Source: Lachnospiraceae bacterium
GTDB lineage: Bacteria; Bacillota; Clostridia; Lachnospirales; Lachnospiraceae
DNA: 62,201 nucleotides
Direction: 5' to 3'
Assembly (NCBI GenBank): GCA_017548765.1
Contig: JAFYZH010000059.1
Span: 1 to 62,201 of the forward strand
Both the position numbers and the translations under genes were made by a program. The notes under the pieces were generated by a model, which saw only the letters and a list, made by a program, of their open reading frames with translations, had not been told where the DNA came from and did no database searches. Positions 35,094-43,129 of the stretch are shown piece after piece (the first letter of the stretch is position 1; the number at the start of each line of letters is the position of its first letter).

Positions 35094-36746
35094 ATGTTAA
35101 AGAACAAAAGTTTCGCCGCGTTCTGCCTGTCGTTTCTGTTTTTGATCGTCCTTGTGGCGTGCGGCATGAAGAACAGCGTCCTTACATTAAATGATATGAC
35201 GAAGATCAAGGCGTTCTACGTTTTGATCGTGCTTCTCGGTGTCGCCGTTACCGGTGTCCTTGCATGGAAGATATTCCGCCCGGATACCGAGACCGCCCCC
35301 GCGGCCGATGCATCTAAAAAGGAAATAAAGGCCGAAAAGCGTGACATCACAGCGAAGCGTTTCTGGCTTCTGGCACTTTGCTGGGGCTTCCTGTATATGA
35401 TCGTATTTCCCCCGTTGTCGTCGCCCGACGAGAACAACCACTACGCGCAGGCGTACTACAACGCGAATATCGTATTATCCTCCTCGGAAAATGTCTCCCG
35501 CCCGGACGGTAAGTTCCCGGGCATGCGCCTGACGGACCTCGAAGTAACGAAGTATTACACCCGCCCCGGCGTGGAGGAGTACCAGAGACTGTTTTCCGGC
35601 TCGGAACTTTTTGTTTCCGGCGACCGGCAGAACGAATTCGGAATATCCGACCGGGCAGAGGCGCTCGGCGGCGTTTTCTGGGCATACCTGCCCCAGACGG
35701 TGGCGATCATCATCGGCCGCCTGATCCATCTGGGCGGTCTGTGGACGTTTTATCTGGCGCGCATCTTTAACTTCGCGACCTACATGGCGCTGCTTTGGTT
35801 CGCGCTGAAGTGGATCCCGTTCGGTAAGAACACGCTCGGCGTGATCGCGCTGCTCCCCATGACCTTGCATCTGGTCGCTTCGCTCAGCTACGACGCGGTC
35901 ATCCTGGGGCTGGCGTTCTTCTTCACCGCGAAGGTCCTTCAGCTGGCATATCAGGCTGAACACGTCACCCGCCGCGACATGGCGGTCCTGATCGCTTCCA
36001 TGGCGCTCCTGGCGCCGATAAAGGTGATCTACGTGCTGATGGCCTTCCTGTGCTTTCTGATCCCTCAGCAGAAATTCAAGAGCCCGAAGAGCTTCAAACT
36101 CAGTGCCGCCGTGATGGCCGGCATCGTGGCCCTCATTTTCCTTTTGGTAAATATCCCCCGCCTCCTTCCGTATCTGAACGAGTCGAACCTGACCCTCGAA
36201 TACGCAGGCGGAGCGGAGTGCTATACACTTGCCGAACTGATCAAAAACCCGGTAAGGACGGTCTACATTTTGTTCAATACGATCCGCGTATACGGCGGCG
36301 AGCATTTCACGCGCATGTTCGGTGAATGGCTCGGCTGGCTGGAGATCCGGATCCCGCTGCTCGCGATCATTCCTTGCATCCTGATGCTGGCGCTGACGAC
36401 GGCTATTTCGCCGTATGAGCCGAACGTCCGGATCGAGAAGAAAAACCGCGTGATCGGCATTTTGGTGACTGCCGGCGTGATCCTGCTGGCGATCTTCTCC
36501 ATGTTGGCTGCATGGACGCCGACGGGCAGCAGCGTAGCCGAGGGCGTGCAGGGGCGGTACTATCTGCCGATCCTTCCGATCGCGGTACTGTGTGCGCGCA
36601 ACCGCTTCCTGGAGATCCGTAAGGATCCCCGCGACGGCATTTGCCTGGCTCTCTGCATGGTTCACATCCTGACACTGACGACGGTGATCGAGACCATCGT
36701 CGTTCGCCTGGGTTATCATGTGGTCAATGGCGTCATCGTGCGTTAG
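35094..36746 (+). CDS. DUF2142 family membrane protein
   Basis: A 550-aa polytopic protein with about ten transmembrane helices and the DUF2142 signature PPLSSPDENNHYAQAYYN near the first extracellular loop. DUF2142 proteins resemble GT-C glycosyltransferases and are usually found in surface-polysaccharide gene sets; the acidic SPDE motif sits where GT-C enzymes have their catalytic acid. The start at 35094 follows GGAGG; an upstream in-frame TTG region overlaps the promoter. It is 10 nt before a flippase-like gene, so the two probably act in one envelope-glycan pathway. Confidence 0.75.
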   Translation: MLKNKSFAAFCLSFLFLIVLVACGMKNSVLTLNDMTKIKAFYVLIVLLGVAVTGVLAWKIFRPDTETAPAADASKKEIKAEKRDITAKRFWLLALCWGFLYMIVFPPLSSPDENNHYAQAYYNANIVLSSSENVSRPDGKFPGMRLTDLEVTKYYTRPGVEEYQRLFSGSELFVSGDRQNEFGISDRAEALGGVFWAYLPQTVAIIIGRLIHLGGLWTFYLARIFNFATYMALLWFALKWIPFGKNTLGVIALLPMTLHLVASLSYDAVILGLAFFFTAKVLQLAYQAEHVTRRDMAVLIASMALLAPIKVIYVLMAFLCFLIPQQKFKSPKSFKLSAAVMAGIVALIFLLVNIPRLLPYLNESNLTLEYAGGAECYTLAELIKNPVRTVYILFNTIRVYGGEHFTRMFGEWLGWLEIRIPLLAIIPCILMLALTTAISPYEPNVRIEKKNRVIGILVTAGVILLAIFSMLAAWTPTGSSVAEGVQGRYYLPILPIAVLCARNRFLEIRKDPRDGICLALCMVHILTLTTVIETIVVRLGYHVVNGVIVR

Positions 36747-36756
36747 TGAGGTGGCC

Positions 36757-37992
36757 ATGGATCCTTCAAAAACCAAAAAAACATTGATCTGGATAACGAT
36801 CTCCGGATTTCTATATGCGTGCATCGCGCTCATCCTGCCGATGATCACCACGCGCCTGATCGATAAGGACGCCGGCGGTGCGCTGGCGGATACGATCAAC
36901 ATCGGCCAGTTGCTGATCACGGTCGGCCTGTTCTCGGTTCGAACGTTTCAGGTGTCGGATGATAAGGGGCTGTTTTCCTTCACGAAGGCGTTTTCCTTCC
37001 GATTGTGGACAGTCCTGCTCATGGCGATCGCCTCGGTCGTCTGGATCGTCGTCGGCGGTTACACGACCGAAAAACTGCAGCTTCTGATCCTGATGATCGT
37101 GTTTAAGATGACGGAAGCATTTTCCGATCTGTTCGAGGGAACCTTCCAGCAGGAGAACCGGTTTTACATCGCCGGCCGCATCCTCGCGGCGCAGAATTTC
37201 CTCGCGATCGCGGGCTATGTTGTGACACTTGCGATCACACGCGACCCCGTCATTTCCCTTTTGATCACGGACATTTTGTACGCGACCGTCGTTTTCGTGA
37301 TCCACCCGATGTGCCTGAAGAAACCGCTGGCGGCCTATCGGCCTACTCTGTTTTCGAAGGACATGAGCCGCATGCTGATCGTGTGCCTGCCGGCGTTTAT
37401 GAATGCGTTTCTGCTGGTCTACCTCGACAACTGCGCGAAGTTTGAGGTGGAGAAGACGGGCGGAGAGGGTGTGCTCATGGAGTTCACCGCGCTGTTCCTG
37501 TGCGTCTTCGTGATCAATCTGTTCTCGAGTTTCTTCCTGAAAACGATGCTGAAAGACATCGCGGATCGCTATAATCAGAAGGACCGCAAGGGAATGCTGA
37601 AGATCATCCGCATCCTCATGGGCATCATCCTGGCGCTGACCCTCTGCGGTCTGGCGCTCGCGGAGATCATTGGCCTGCCGATCCTGGGCGCCTTCTATGG
37701 CATGGATCTTTCGGACTATCATATGGAGATGGGGCTGATCTTCCTGGCCGGCGGCATCAACGCAGTGAATTCCCTGCTCCTGAACGTTCTCATCATCATG
37801 CGCAGGCAGCTACCGACGCTGGTCTGCACCATCATCTGCGGGGCGGTCGCCTTTTTCACGATGCCGATCTTCGTAACGAAGATGTCCATCCTGATGGGCG
37901 GATCCCTGGGTTACCTGGTCATCGTGACTGTACTTTTTGTTCTCTACGCCGGCCTGGCTGTGCATGGCTTGCATAAGATAGAGAGATCATAA
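36757..37992 (+). CDS. Polysaccharide flippase-like protein (MOP superfamily)
   Basis: A 411-aa membrane protein with about twelve hydrophobic helices and the general pattern of the Wzx/MATE exporter superfamily, in which Wzx members flip lipid-linked oligosaccharides. It lacks the TolC-type or ABC features and shows the typical early ITTRLID segment. It follows the DUF2142 gene by 10 nt with GTGAGGTGG before the ATG and is closed by a terminator. A role in wall-polymer export is inferred from this pairing. Confidence 0.7.
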   Translation: MDPSKTKKTLIWITISGFLYACIALILPMITTRLIDKDAGGALADTINIGQLLITVGLFSVRTFQVSDDKGLFSFTKAFSFRLWTVLLMAIASVVWIVVGGYTTEKLQLLILMIVFKMTEAFSDLFEGTFQQENRFYIAGRILAAQNFLAIAGYVVTLAITRDPVISLLITDILYATVVFVIHPMCLKKPLAAYRPTLFSKDMSRMLIVCLPAFMNAFLLVYLDNCAKFEVEKTGGEGVLMEFTALFLCVFVINLFSSFFLKTMLKDIADRYNQKDRKGMLKIIRILMGIILALTLCGLALAEIIGLPILGAFYGMDLSDYHMEMGLIFLAGGINAVNSLLLNVLIIMRRQLPTLVCTIICGAVAFFTMPIFVTKMSILMGGSLGYLVIVTVLFVLYAGLAVHGLHKIERS

Positions 37993-38031
37993 ACGAATGA
38001 TAATGGTATTATATTCAGCAGTAAAAAAACA

Positions 38032-38064
38032 CCCTGAGCACGGAAACGTGCTCAGGGCGTTTTT
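38032..38064 (+). terminator. Terminator of the DUF2142/flippase operon
   Basis: CCCTGAGCACG/CGTGCTCAGGG with a 4-nt loop, followed by TTTTT. Reading the other way it could also stop the minus-strand lipoprotein transcripts. Confidence 0.9.
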
Positions 38065-38072
38065 GCTTTCGA

Positions 38073-38201
38073 TCACGGATATACGTTGACGTTGATCACG
38101 ATTACGTCCACCTGTCCGTTGGATAAGTGAATCTCCAGTTTTTCGATCATCATACTATTGATATATCCATCTGGGTCCAGATCTCTCTCTTTTTCATATT
38201 G
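38073..38201 (-). pseudogene. 3' fragment of a fourth lipoprotein paralogue
   Basis: In one minus-strand frame this stretch reads QYEKERDLD..., then KLEIHLSNGQVDVIVIN and a YP-stop ending. It closely matches the last 35 residues of the next lipoprotein (YDKELEDLD..., EVHLSNGRVDQININ, YP-stop). The rest of the gene is missing, and a 15-codon ribosome-site-led frame (MKKREIWTQ) overlaps it in another frame. This is best read as the remnant of a tandem duplicate. Confidence 0.65.
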
Positions 38202-38236
38202 GCCACCTCCTGGTATTTGGTGGTTCGTGACGGGTG

Positions 38237-39667
38237 TTACGGATATGAAATCCAGTTAATATTGATCTGGTCGACGCGTCCGTTACTTAGGTGGACCTCC
38301 AGTACTTCGGCCCAAGAGTCAAGGTCTTCCAGTTCCTTGTCATAGATATCAAAAATGTTAAATTGCTCGACAGGGAATTCGATTAATGTACCATCGAAGT
38401 TATAGTAGCAGCATGTGACTTTTTTAGCCAAACGCAGTTGGATCGTTCCGCAATCATAGATATCACCTGCGGGAGCTTCAAAATTTTTGCCGAGGCAGCC
38501 GTCGATCGTAAGATAACCATTGTTGATCTCTGCTTTATTGTAGCCTGCATTGTCATCCAAGACGTCTCCGCCGCCTGCATACCCCTTATATGAAGAATAA
38601 TACCAGCCATCTTCATGGGGAGGGGTCGTGAATCTCCGCGCTATGTTGTATAGTTCGACATCTGCGTCAAGATAAAGATCAATTAAATCGGGTAAATAAT
38701 GGAAAGATAAATTTTCCAGCTCGTTTTTTACACACTGAAGCGTAAACAGTTTCGTACAGCCGTCTATGTTCAAAGACGTCAGGTGATTATCGGAACAGAA
38801 CAGTTCTCTCAAATTCGGGTTTTGACTTACGTCCAGACGGATCAATTGATTGCTGTTGCAATCTATAACTTTAAGTTCCGGATTTCGGGTCAACAGACTC
38901 GTTAATTGATTATTTGAACAGTTCAAATAGCGCAATTTACGGTTTTTTCTTGTATCCAGCTCGGTCAATCCAACGCCTTTGATGGTTAATTCCTCTAATT
39001 CGCGGAAATACTCCAGACCTTTCACGTTGCTTATCCGAAGAGCGTCATCTGAGTATACATAGATATTCATTTGTGTTATCTGGCGCTCCGACGGAGAGAG
39101 GTAGTTGTCTTGGTCCGTGTCATAATTCTGTTTAAGATAGTTGCGGAATGCTTCGTTCGGAAAGAAGGGCGTTGTGAGGGGGATGCTGAGGCTGAGCGTT
39201 GCGGGCTCGGAGTACTGTACCTGCCCGGTTGCGTCTGTGACACTGCAGCGGAACTGATAACCATCGTAGTAGTCGGTGGAAGTCAGGGTCAATGTTGCAG
39301 TGTTCGAGCCGCTGTGTGAGGCGTTCATCCATTCGGCGGAGTCATCGCTTCGGAATTCCCACTGATAGGACAGAGATTCATCACCTGTCGCATAGACCGC
39401 AAACAGTGCGGATGAACCGAAATCGATGGTCATATCTTTCGGCTGAGAGGTGATCACGATGGGAGTGGGAGCTTTCGTTGTTTCTTCCTGTGAAGCCTTA
39501 GCTTCCGTTGCAGAAGCGGCTGACGTCGTCGACCTGGCTGCATTGCCCACTTCCTGTGTGGTCGCTGCGGCAGCAGTCGTTGTTTCTTCCGGTGCTTTAT
39601 CTTTGCAGCCTGCTACGCTGAGCATCAGCGCGAGGGCTGTGGAAACTGTGATCATTTTTCTTCTCAT
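38237..39667 (-). CDS. Leucine-rich-repeat lipoprotein (third in the set)
   Basis: A 476-aa surface lipoprotein. The lipobox is SVAGC, then a Thr/Ala/Glu linker, an Ig-like domain (around LSYQWEFRSD and FRCSVTDATGQ), a canonical EF-hand-type calcium loop DTDQDNYLSPSE, and about five leucine-rich repeats of the LDVSQNPNL/LFCSDNHL type. The C-terminal part ends in a beta-rich tail. The ATG at 39667 follows AAGGAGG. It lies 41 nt after the preceding paralogue with no promoter in between, so they form an operon. The N-terminus is nearly identical to that paralogue, indicating recent duplication. LRR-Ig surface proteins of gut bacteria often bind other cells or glycans. Confidence 0.8.
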   Translation of the reverse strand: MRRKMITVSTALALMLSVAGCKDKAPEETTTAAAATTQEVGNAARSTTSAASATEAKASQEETTKAPTPIVITSQPKDMTIDFGSSALFAVYATGDESLSYQWEFRSDDSAEWMNASHSGSNTATLTLTSTDYYDGYQFRCSVTDATGQVQYSEPATLSLSIPLTTPFFPNEAFRNYLKQNYDTDQDNYLSPSERQITQMNIYVYSDDALRISNVKGLEYFRELEELTIKGVGLTELDTRKNRKLRYLNCSNNQLTSLLTRNPELKVIDCNSNQLIRLDVSQNPNLRELFCSDNHLTSLNIDGCTKLFTLQCVKNELENLSFHYLPDLIDLYLDADVELYNIARRFTTPPHEDGWYYSSYKGYAGGGDVLDDNAGYNKAEINNGYLTIDGCLGKNFEAPAGDIYDCGTIQLRLAKKVTCCYYNFDGTLIEFPVEQFNIFDIYDKELEDLDSWAEVLEVHLSNGRVDQININWISYP

Positions 39668-39708
39668 AATATTTACCTCCTTGGGATCGTGTGGAATGTA
39701 TACGAAGA

Positions 39709-41181
39709 TCATGATGCTGCATCGATCTGAGTTATTTTTCCGTTTTCGATGTGGATGAAGCAATCAAGACCCTGATAATCATCGTAGAATAACAGTTTTA
39801 ATTCGTCTGCGTCGTACACTTCGTTGGGGCCGGTTCCACCGGTTCCCCAAAATCTCGCGTTTTCATCCAACGGAAGTTTCGCCAGTTTCGAGTCGGAGTA
39901 ATAGGTTTCAGTGCATTCGAAGTTATCATTATACATAAACAAGTTAAATGAACCATGGAAGACGTAGAAACCATTCTCTATGATAGCTCCTGAAAAATTT
40001 TCATGAGTAGGATCTCCGATGACGCCGACGGGCACCCAATTATACACGCCATCCTTCAAATGCAGATTTCCGTCTTCATCGATCAGGCCGTTTTCTACAG
40101 TCACGTGTCGATGAGGTTGGATCTGCAGGGCGTCGTTTGCGCCGATAATAGTTACCGTATCATCTACGCCTAAGTATCCCAAAGTGGGACACATACTCAC
40201 ATCCAAACTGGATAAGGGAGCGTTGTAGCAGTTGAGAATTTGCAGGGTGTCGTTGGGTCCTAAAGTTAAGGTGACCAGCGGGTTTCCATTGCAGTAGACT
40301 CTTTCCAGCATTGTATTTTGACTGATATCCAGGGTGGAAAGCTGATTGCACTCACAGAACAACCGGGTCAATTTGGTGTTTTTGCTGATATCAAGATCTT
40401 TCAGGGAGCATTTATCGCAGCTTAGGTATTCCAAGTTTTGAAAATACTCTATTCCGGTCAAGTCATTGATTTCGAAAATCGTATTGTCAAGGTTTGCTCC
40501 ATCTACTATACATATCTCTTTTGCGTGCTGCAATTCGAAGGGGGAGAGGACTTCATCATGATCCAGATCAAACGTCGTTGAGACATACTTGCGGAAATTC
40601 TCATTTGGGAAATACTCCGATGTAACAGGAATATTGATGTGGAGCGTTGCAGGTTTTGAATAGATCGGGGTCCCGTCGGAATCGCTTACGACGCAACGAA
40701 ACTGTACGCCATCCCAGTCGGTGTGGGCCGATACGAAAACGGAGTGGGTATTTGAGGTTGCACCGTCGTGCGGACTGGTTTTCCACGTGTCTTTTTCGTT
40801 CATCCGATATTGCCACAGATAGGTGATTGGTTTCTCGGAAGTTGCCTCGACGGTGAACTTGGCATACGAATCGGGATTTACGGAAACGTCCTGCGGTTGT
40901 TTGACGATCGTGAGCGGACCTACGCTCGCAGTCGTCGCTTCCGGCGTTGTTTCCGGAGCCGGTTCGGTTTTGGCCGTCGTTGCCTCAGCGGTAGTGGCAG
41001 GAGCTGCCGCTGTGGGTTCATCGGTTACATTGACCGCTTCGGTCGTAGTTGCCGCGGTCGTAGTTGCTGCGGCCGTTGTTGTCGTAGCCGGCGTCGTCTC
41101 TTCCGGTGCTTTATCTTTGCAGCCTGCGACGCTGAGCATCAGTGCGAGTGCTGCGGAAACTGTGATCATTTTTCTTCTCAT
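39709..41181 (-). CDS. Leucine-rich-repeat lipoprotein (second in the set)
   Basis: A 490-aa lipoprotein with the same order: lipobox SVAGC, a longer Thr/Ala/Glu linker, an Ig-like domain (ITYLWQYRMNEKDTW), the EF-hand-type loop DLDHDEVLSPFE, leucine-rich repeats (LDISKNTKLTRLFCECNQL) and a beta-rich tail. The start follows GGGAGG. A promoter with a phased operator lies upstream. The first 25 residues are almost the same as in the downstream paralogue (one Thr/Ala change), while the domains have diverged, which suggests either recombination of the leader or strong constraint on the linker. Confidence 0.8.
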   Translation of the reverse strand: MRRKMITVSAALALMLSVAGCKDKAPEETTPATTTTAAATTTAATTTEAVNVTDEPTAAAPATTAEATTAKTEPAPETTPEATTASVGPLTIVKQPQDVSVNPDSYAKFTVEATSEKPITYLWQYRMNEKDTWKTSPHDGATSNTHSVFVSAHTDWDGVQFRCVVSDSDGTPIYSKPATLHINIPVTSEYFPNENFRKYVSTTFDLDHDEVLSPFELQHAKEICIVDGANLDNTIFEINDLTGIEYFQNLEYLSCDKCSLKDLDISKNTKLTRLFCECNQLSTLDISQNTMLERVYCNGNPLVTLTLGPNDTLQILNCYNAPLSSLDVSMCPTLGYLGVDDTVTIIGANDALQIQPHRHVTVENGLIDEDGNLHLKDGVYNWVPVGVIGDPTHENFSGAIIENGFYVFHGSFNLFMYNDNFECTETYYSDSKLAKLPLDENARFWGTGGTGPNEVYDADELKLLFYDDYQGLDCFIHIENGKITQIDAAS

Positions 41182-41222
41182 AATGTCTACCTCCCTGGAC
41201 CTTATTTTCTTGATCCACCTAC

Positions 41223-41251
41223 ACTCTAGCAAATGGAAAATGAGAAATCAA
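41223..41251 (-). promoter_or_regulatory. Promoter of the lipoprotein operon at 39709
   Basis: Minus strand: TTGATT, 17 bp, TAGAGT, with TGC before the -10. It is matched by the promoter at 42900-42928. Confidence 0.75.
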
Positions 41252-41277
41252 TGGTTCCGGGCGAAGTTTAAAACAAG

Positions 41278-41347
41278 TGTAACAAACTTTAAAACAATTG
41301 AAACAGAACTTCACAGATTTGTAACAGAATGTAATAAGTGCGAAACA
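41278..41347 (-). promoter_or_regulatory. Phased operator: four TGWAACA boxes at 21-bp steps
   Basis: On the plus strand boxes TGTAACA (41278), TGAAACA (41299), TGTAACA (41320) and CGAAACA (41341) start exactly 21 bp apart, two helical turns, and all face the same way. The first box begins 27 bp from the outer end of the -35 hexamer. Such spacing is used by activators that bind direct repeats, for example LytTR-type regulators. The box itself does not match the LytTR consensus, so the binding protein is unknown. Confidence 0.65.
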
Positions 41348-41355
41348 ATAAGCCT

Positions 41356-41395
41356 GAAAAAGCGCCCTCAGCACACGGAGGTGCAGAGGGCGTTT
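41356..41395 (-). terminator. Terminator of the lipoprotein gene at 41408
   Basis: GCGCCCTC..GCAC / GTGC..GAGGGCG stem with a short loop; an A-run on the plus strand gives the T-run on the minus strand. Confidence 0.8.
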
Positions 41396-41407
41396 TTGAG
41401 GTTTGTA

Positions 41408-42856
41408 TTATGAACAAATACGGATCATTGTAACGACTCCGTTCTCGACATATACTTGTATATAGAGACCAGGTTCATCACTCCAGAAGCAATCGTTGAA
41501 ATATCCTATGTCCGCTTCGTCATCTTCTGCGGTTCCACCGCAAGCGTATACTTCGACATCAGAAGCCACTTTCAGTTTCGTGATCCCGCCGCCTTGATAG
41601 GGTACGAGATAGCCTTCGAGGAACAGAACCCCATCCTCGACTTTTCCTTTCGAGAACCAGGCGTCGCCGTATCTCTCATAGTCTTTGCTGTCTTCTTTGT
41701 CGATATTATCCGAAACATACCAGCCATCCTCCAGAGGGGTCAGTCCTTCGGCGGTGGGGGAGATCACCTCCGTTCGGATCCGCTTGACTACAACTTTCTC
41801 TTGAATGCCGGTTACAGGAACGTCGGCATTTATGCTTAATTCCATCATATTCGGACAGTTGCTCAGGTCGAGTTTCTGAATCGAATTATGATGACAGTAG
41901 AGATGCATTAATTCAGGATTGCTACTCGTGTCCAGTTCGGTCAGCATGTTTGCCGAGCAGTTCAGACTGGATAGTTTTTGAGCTCCGGAAATGATCAAAG
42001 AGGATAGTTGGTTATCGTAACAATCCAAATAGTACAGCTCCGGGTTTTGACTTACATTCAGAGCGGTCAAATGATTGGATGCACAATGCAAGTGCCAGAG
42101 CAAGGGGTTCTGACTCACATCCAGAGAAGATAGTTGGTTTTCTTCACAGTCCAGCCACTTCAGGTTCGGGAAATACTCGATACCTGTTAAGTCGATGACT
42201 GGAGTTTTTACGCCATTGAGAGCATATCCTCCTTCTAAGTGGATCTCTTTTATCTCTTTTATCTCATATTCACTGAGGTTGCCGTCCTTATCCAGATCGA
42301 ATTCGTCGGCAATATATTGGCGGAAGGCCTCATCCGGGAAGTCCTCAGGCGTAATGCGGGCCACGAGCACACTCAGGTGAGAGATGTCGGAGTATAATGT
42401 TTGGCCGGTTGCATCCTTAATATAGCAACGGAAATCACAACCATCCCAATTATCGTCCACGGTCAAATGAACTGCAGAAGTGCCGGCTCCGTTGTGAGCA
42501 GAAGGGTACCAGGAAGATTCCTCGTTTTTCCGGTACTGCCACTGATAGACCAGAGGACCTTCACCGGTTGCTTCGATTGATATTTCAACGTTTTCGCCGA
42601 AGACGCATCTTATGTTCTCCGGCTGCTTTGTGATCGTAAGGGGTTGTGCCGGAAGGGCCTTCGTTGCCTCTGTGGTTTCGGGATCCTTCTCTGTGGCCGT
42701 AGTTGCTTCTGTAGCGGGAGCAGTCGTAGCGGGTTCTGTGGTTTCTGCCGAAGTAACAGGCGCAGCAGTCGTCGCCTCCGGCGTAGTATCCTTACAAGCG
42801 GATAGTCCCGAAATCATGGTCAATGCCATCGCGATCGTAAACAGTTGTTTCTTCAT
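41408..42856 (-). CDS. Leucine-rich-repeat lipoprotein (first in the set)
   Basis: A 482-aa lipoprotein with lipobox GLSAC, a Thr/Ala/Glu linker, an Ig-like domain (LVYQWQYRKNEESSW), a full EF-hand-type loop DLDKDGNLSEYE and leucine-rich repeats (LDVSQNPLLWHLHCASNHL and LNVSQNPELYYLDCYDNQL). The leader differs from the other two paralogues, so it is the more distant copy. The ATG at 42856 follows AGGAGG. It has its own promoter, operator array and terminator. Three paralogues in a row, plus a remnant, suggest diversification of a surface binding protein. Confidence 0.8.
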   Translation of the reverse strand: MKKQLFTIAMALTMISGLSACKDTTPEATTAAPVTSAETTEPATTAPATEATTATEKDPETTEATKALPAQPLTITKQPENIRCVFGENVEISIEATGEGPLVYQWQYRKNEESSWYPSAHNGAGTSAVHLTVDDNWDGCDFRCYIKDATGQTLYSDISHLSVLVARITPEDFPDEAFRQYIADEFDLDKDGNLSEYEIKEIKEIHLEGGYALNGVKTPVIDLTGIEYFPNLKWLDCEENQLSSLDVSQNPLLWHLHCASNHLTALNVSQNPELYYLDCYDNQLSSLIISGAQKLSSLNCSANMLTELDTSSNPELMHLYCHHNSIQKLDLSNCPNMMELSINADVPVTGIQEKVVVKRIRTEVISPTAEGLTPLEDGWYVSDNIDKEDSKDYERYGDAWFSKGKVEDGVLFLEGYLVPYQGGGITKLKVASDVEVYACGGTAEDDEADIGYFNDCFWSDEPGLYIQVYVENGVVTMIRICS

Positions 42857-42899
42857 AATCTTACCTCCTAAGAGAGTTTCAAATAACTTTCTTGAGTCT

Positions 42900-42928
42900 A
42901 CTGTAGCAGGTCTATAATGAGGAATCAA
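42900..42928 (-). promoter_or_regulatory. Promoter of the lipoprotein gene at 41408
   Basis: Minus strand: TTGATT, 17 bp, TACAGT preceded by TGC, almost a copy of the promoter at 41223-41251. Confidence 0.75.
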
Positions 42929-42954
42929 GAGAACTTCAGCAGAATTAATACAAG

Positions 42955-43014
42955 TGAAACAAACTTTAAAACTTTTGAAACAGGCTGAAAATGATTTGTA
43001 ACAAGGGCGTAACA
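42955..43014 (-). promoter_or_regulatory. Phased operator: three TGWAACA boxes at 21-bp steps plus one half-step
   Basis: Boxes TGAAACA (42955), TGAAACA (42976) and TGTAACA (42997) start exactly 21 bp apart; a fourth, CGTAACA (43008), stands 11 bp further. The first box is again 27 bp from the outer end of the -35, the same geometry as at 41278. Confidence 0.6.
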
Positions 43015-43020
43015 AATCCG

Positions 43021-43088
43021 CAAAAAAAAGACCACCTCACGTCGGAAGACGCCGGAAGACCGGACATGCATAGACGATAAGGTGGTCT
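43021..43088 (-). terminator. Branched terminator after prs
   Basis: A 9-bp outer stem AGACCACCT/AGGTGGTCT encloses 42 nt with two small stems (CGTC-GGAA-GACG and CCGG-AAGA-CCGG). On the minus strand it is followed by eight T residues. It is unusually elaborate for a terminator and could also be a small RNA. Confidence 0.6.
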
Positions 43089-43129
43089 GTTTTATGCAAA
43101 GCGTTTTAAGCTTATTTTTTTGGATCGGT

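Noticed and set aside
35475-36920. Long minus-strand open frame opposite the DUF2142 gene
   Set aside because: Gln/Arg/His-rich antisense composition and no ribosome site; the plus strand codes for a membrane protein.
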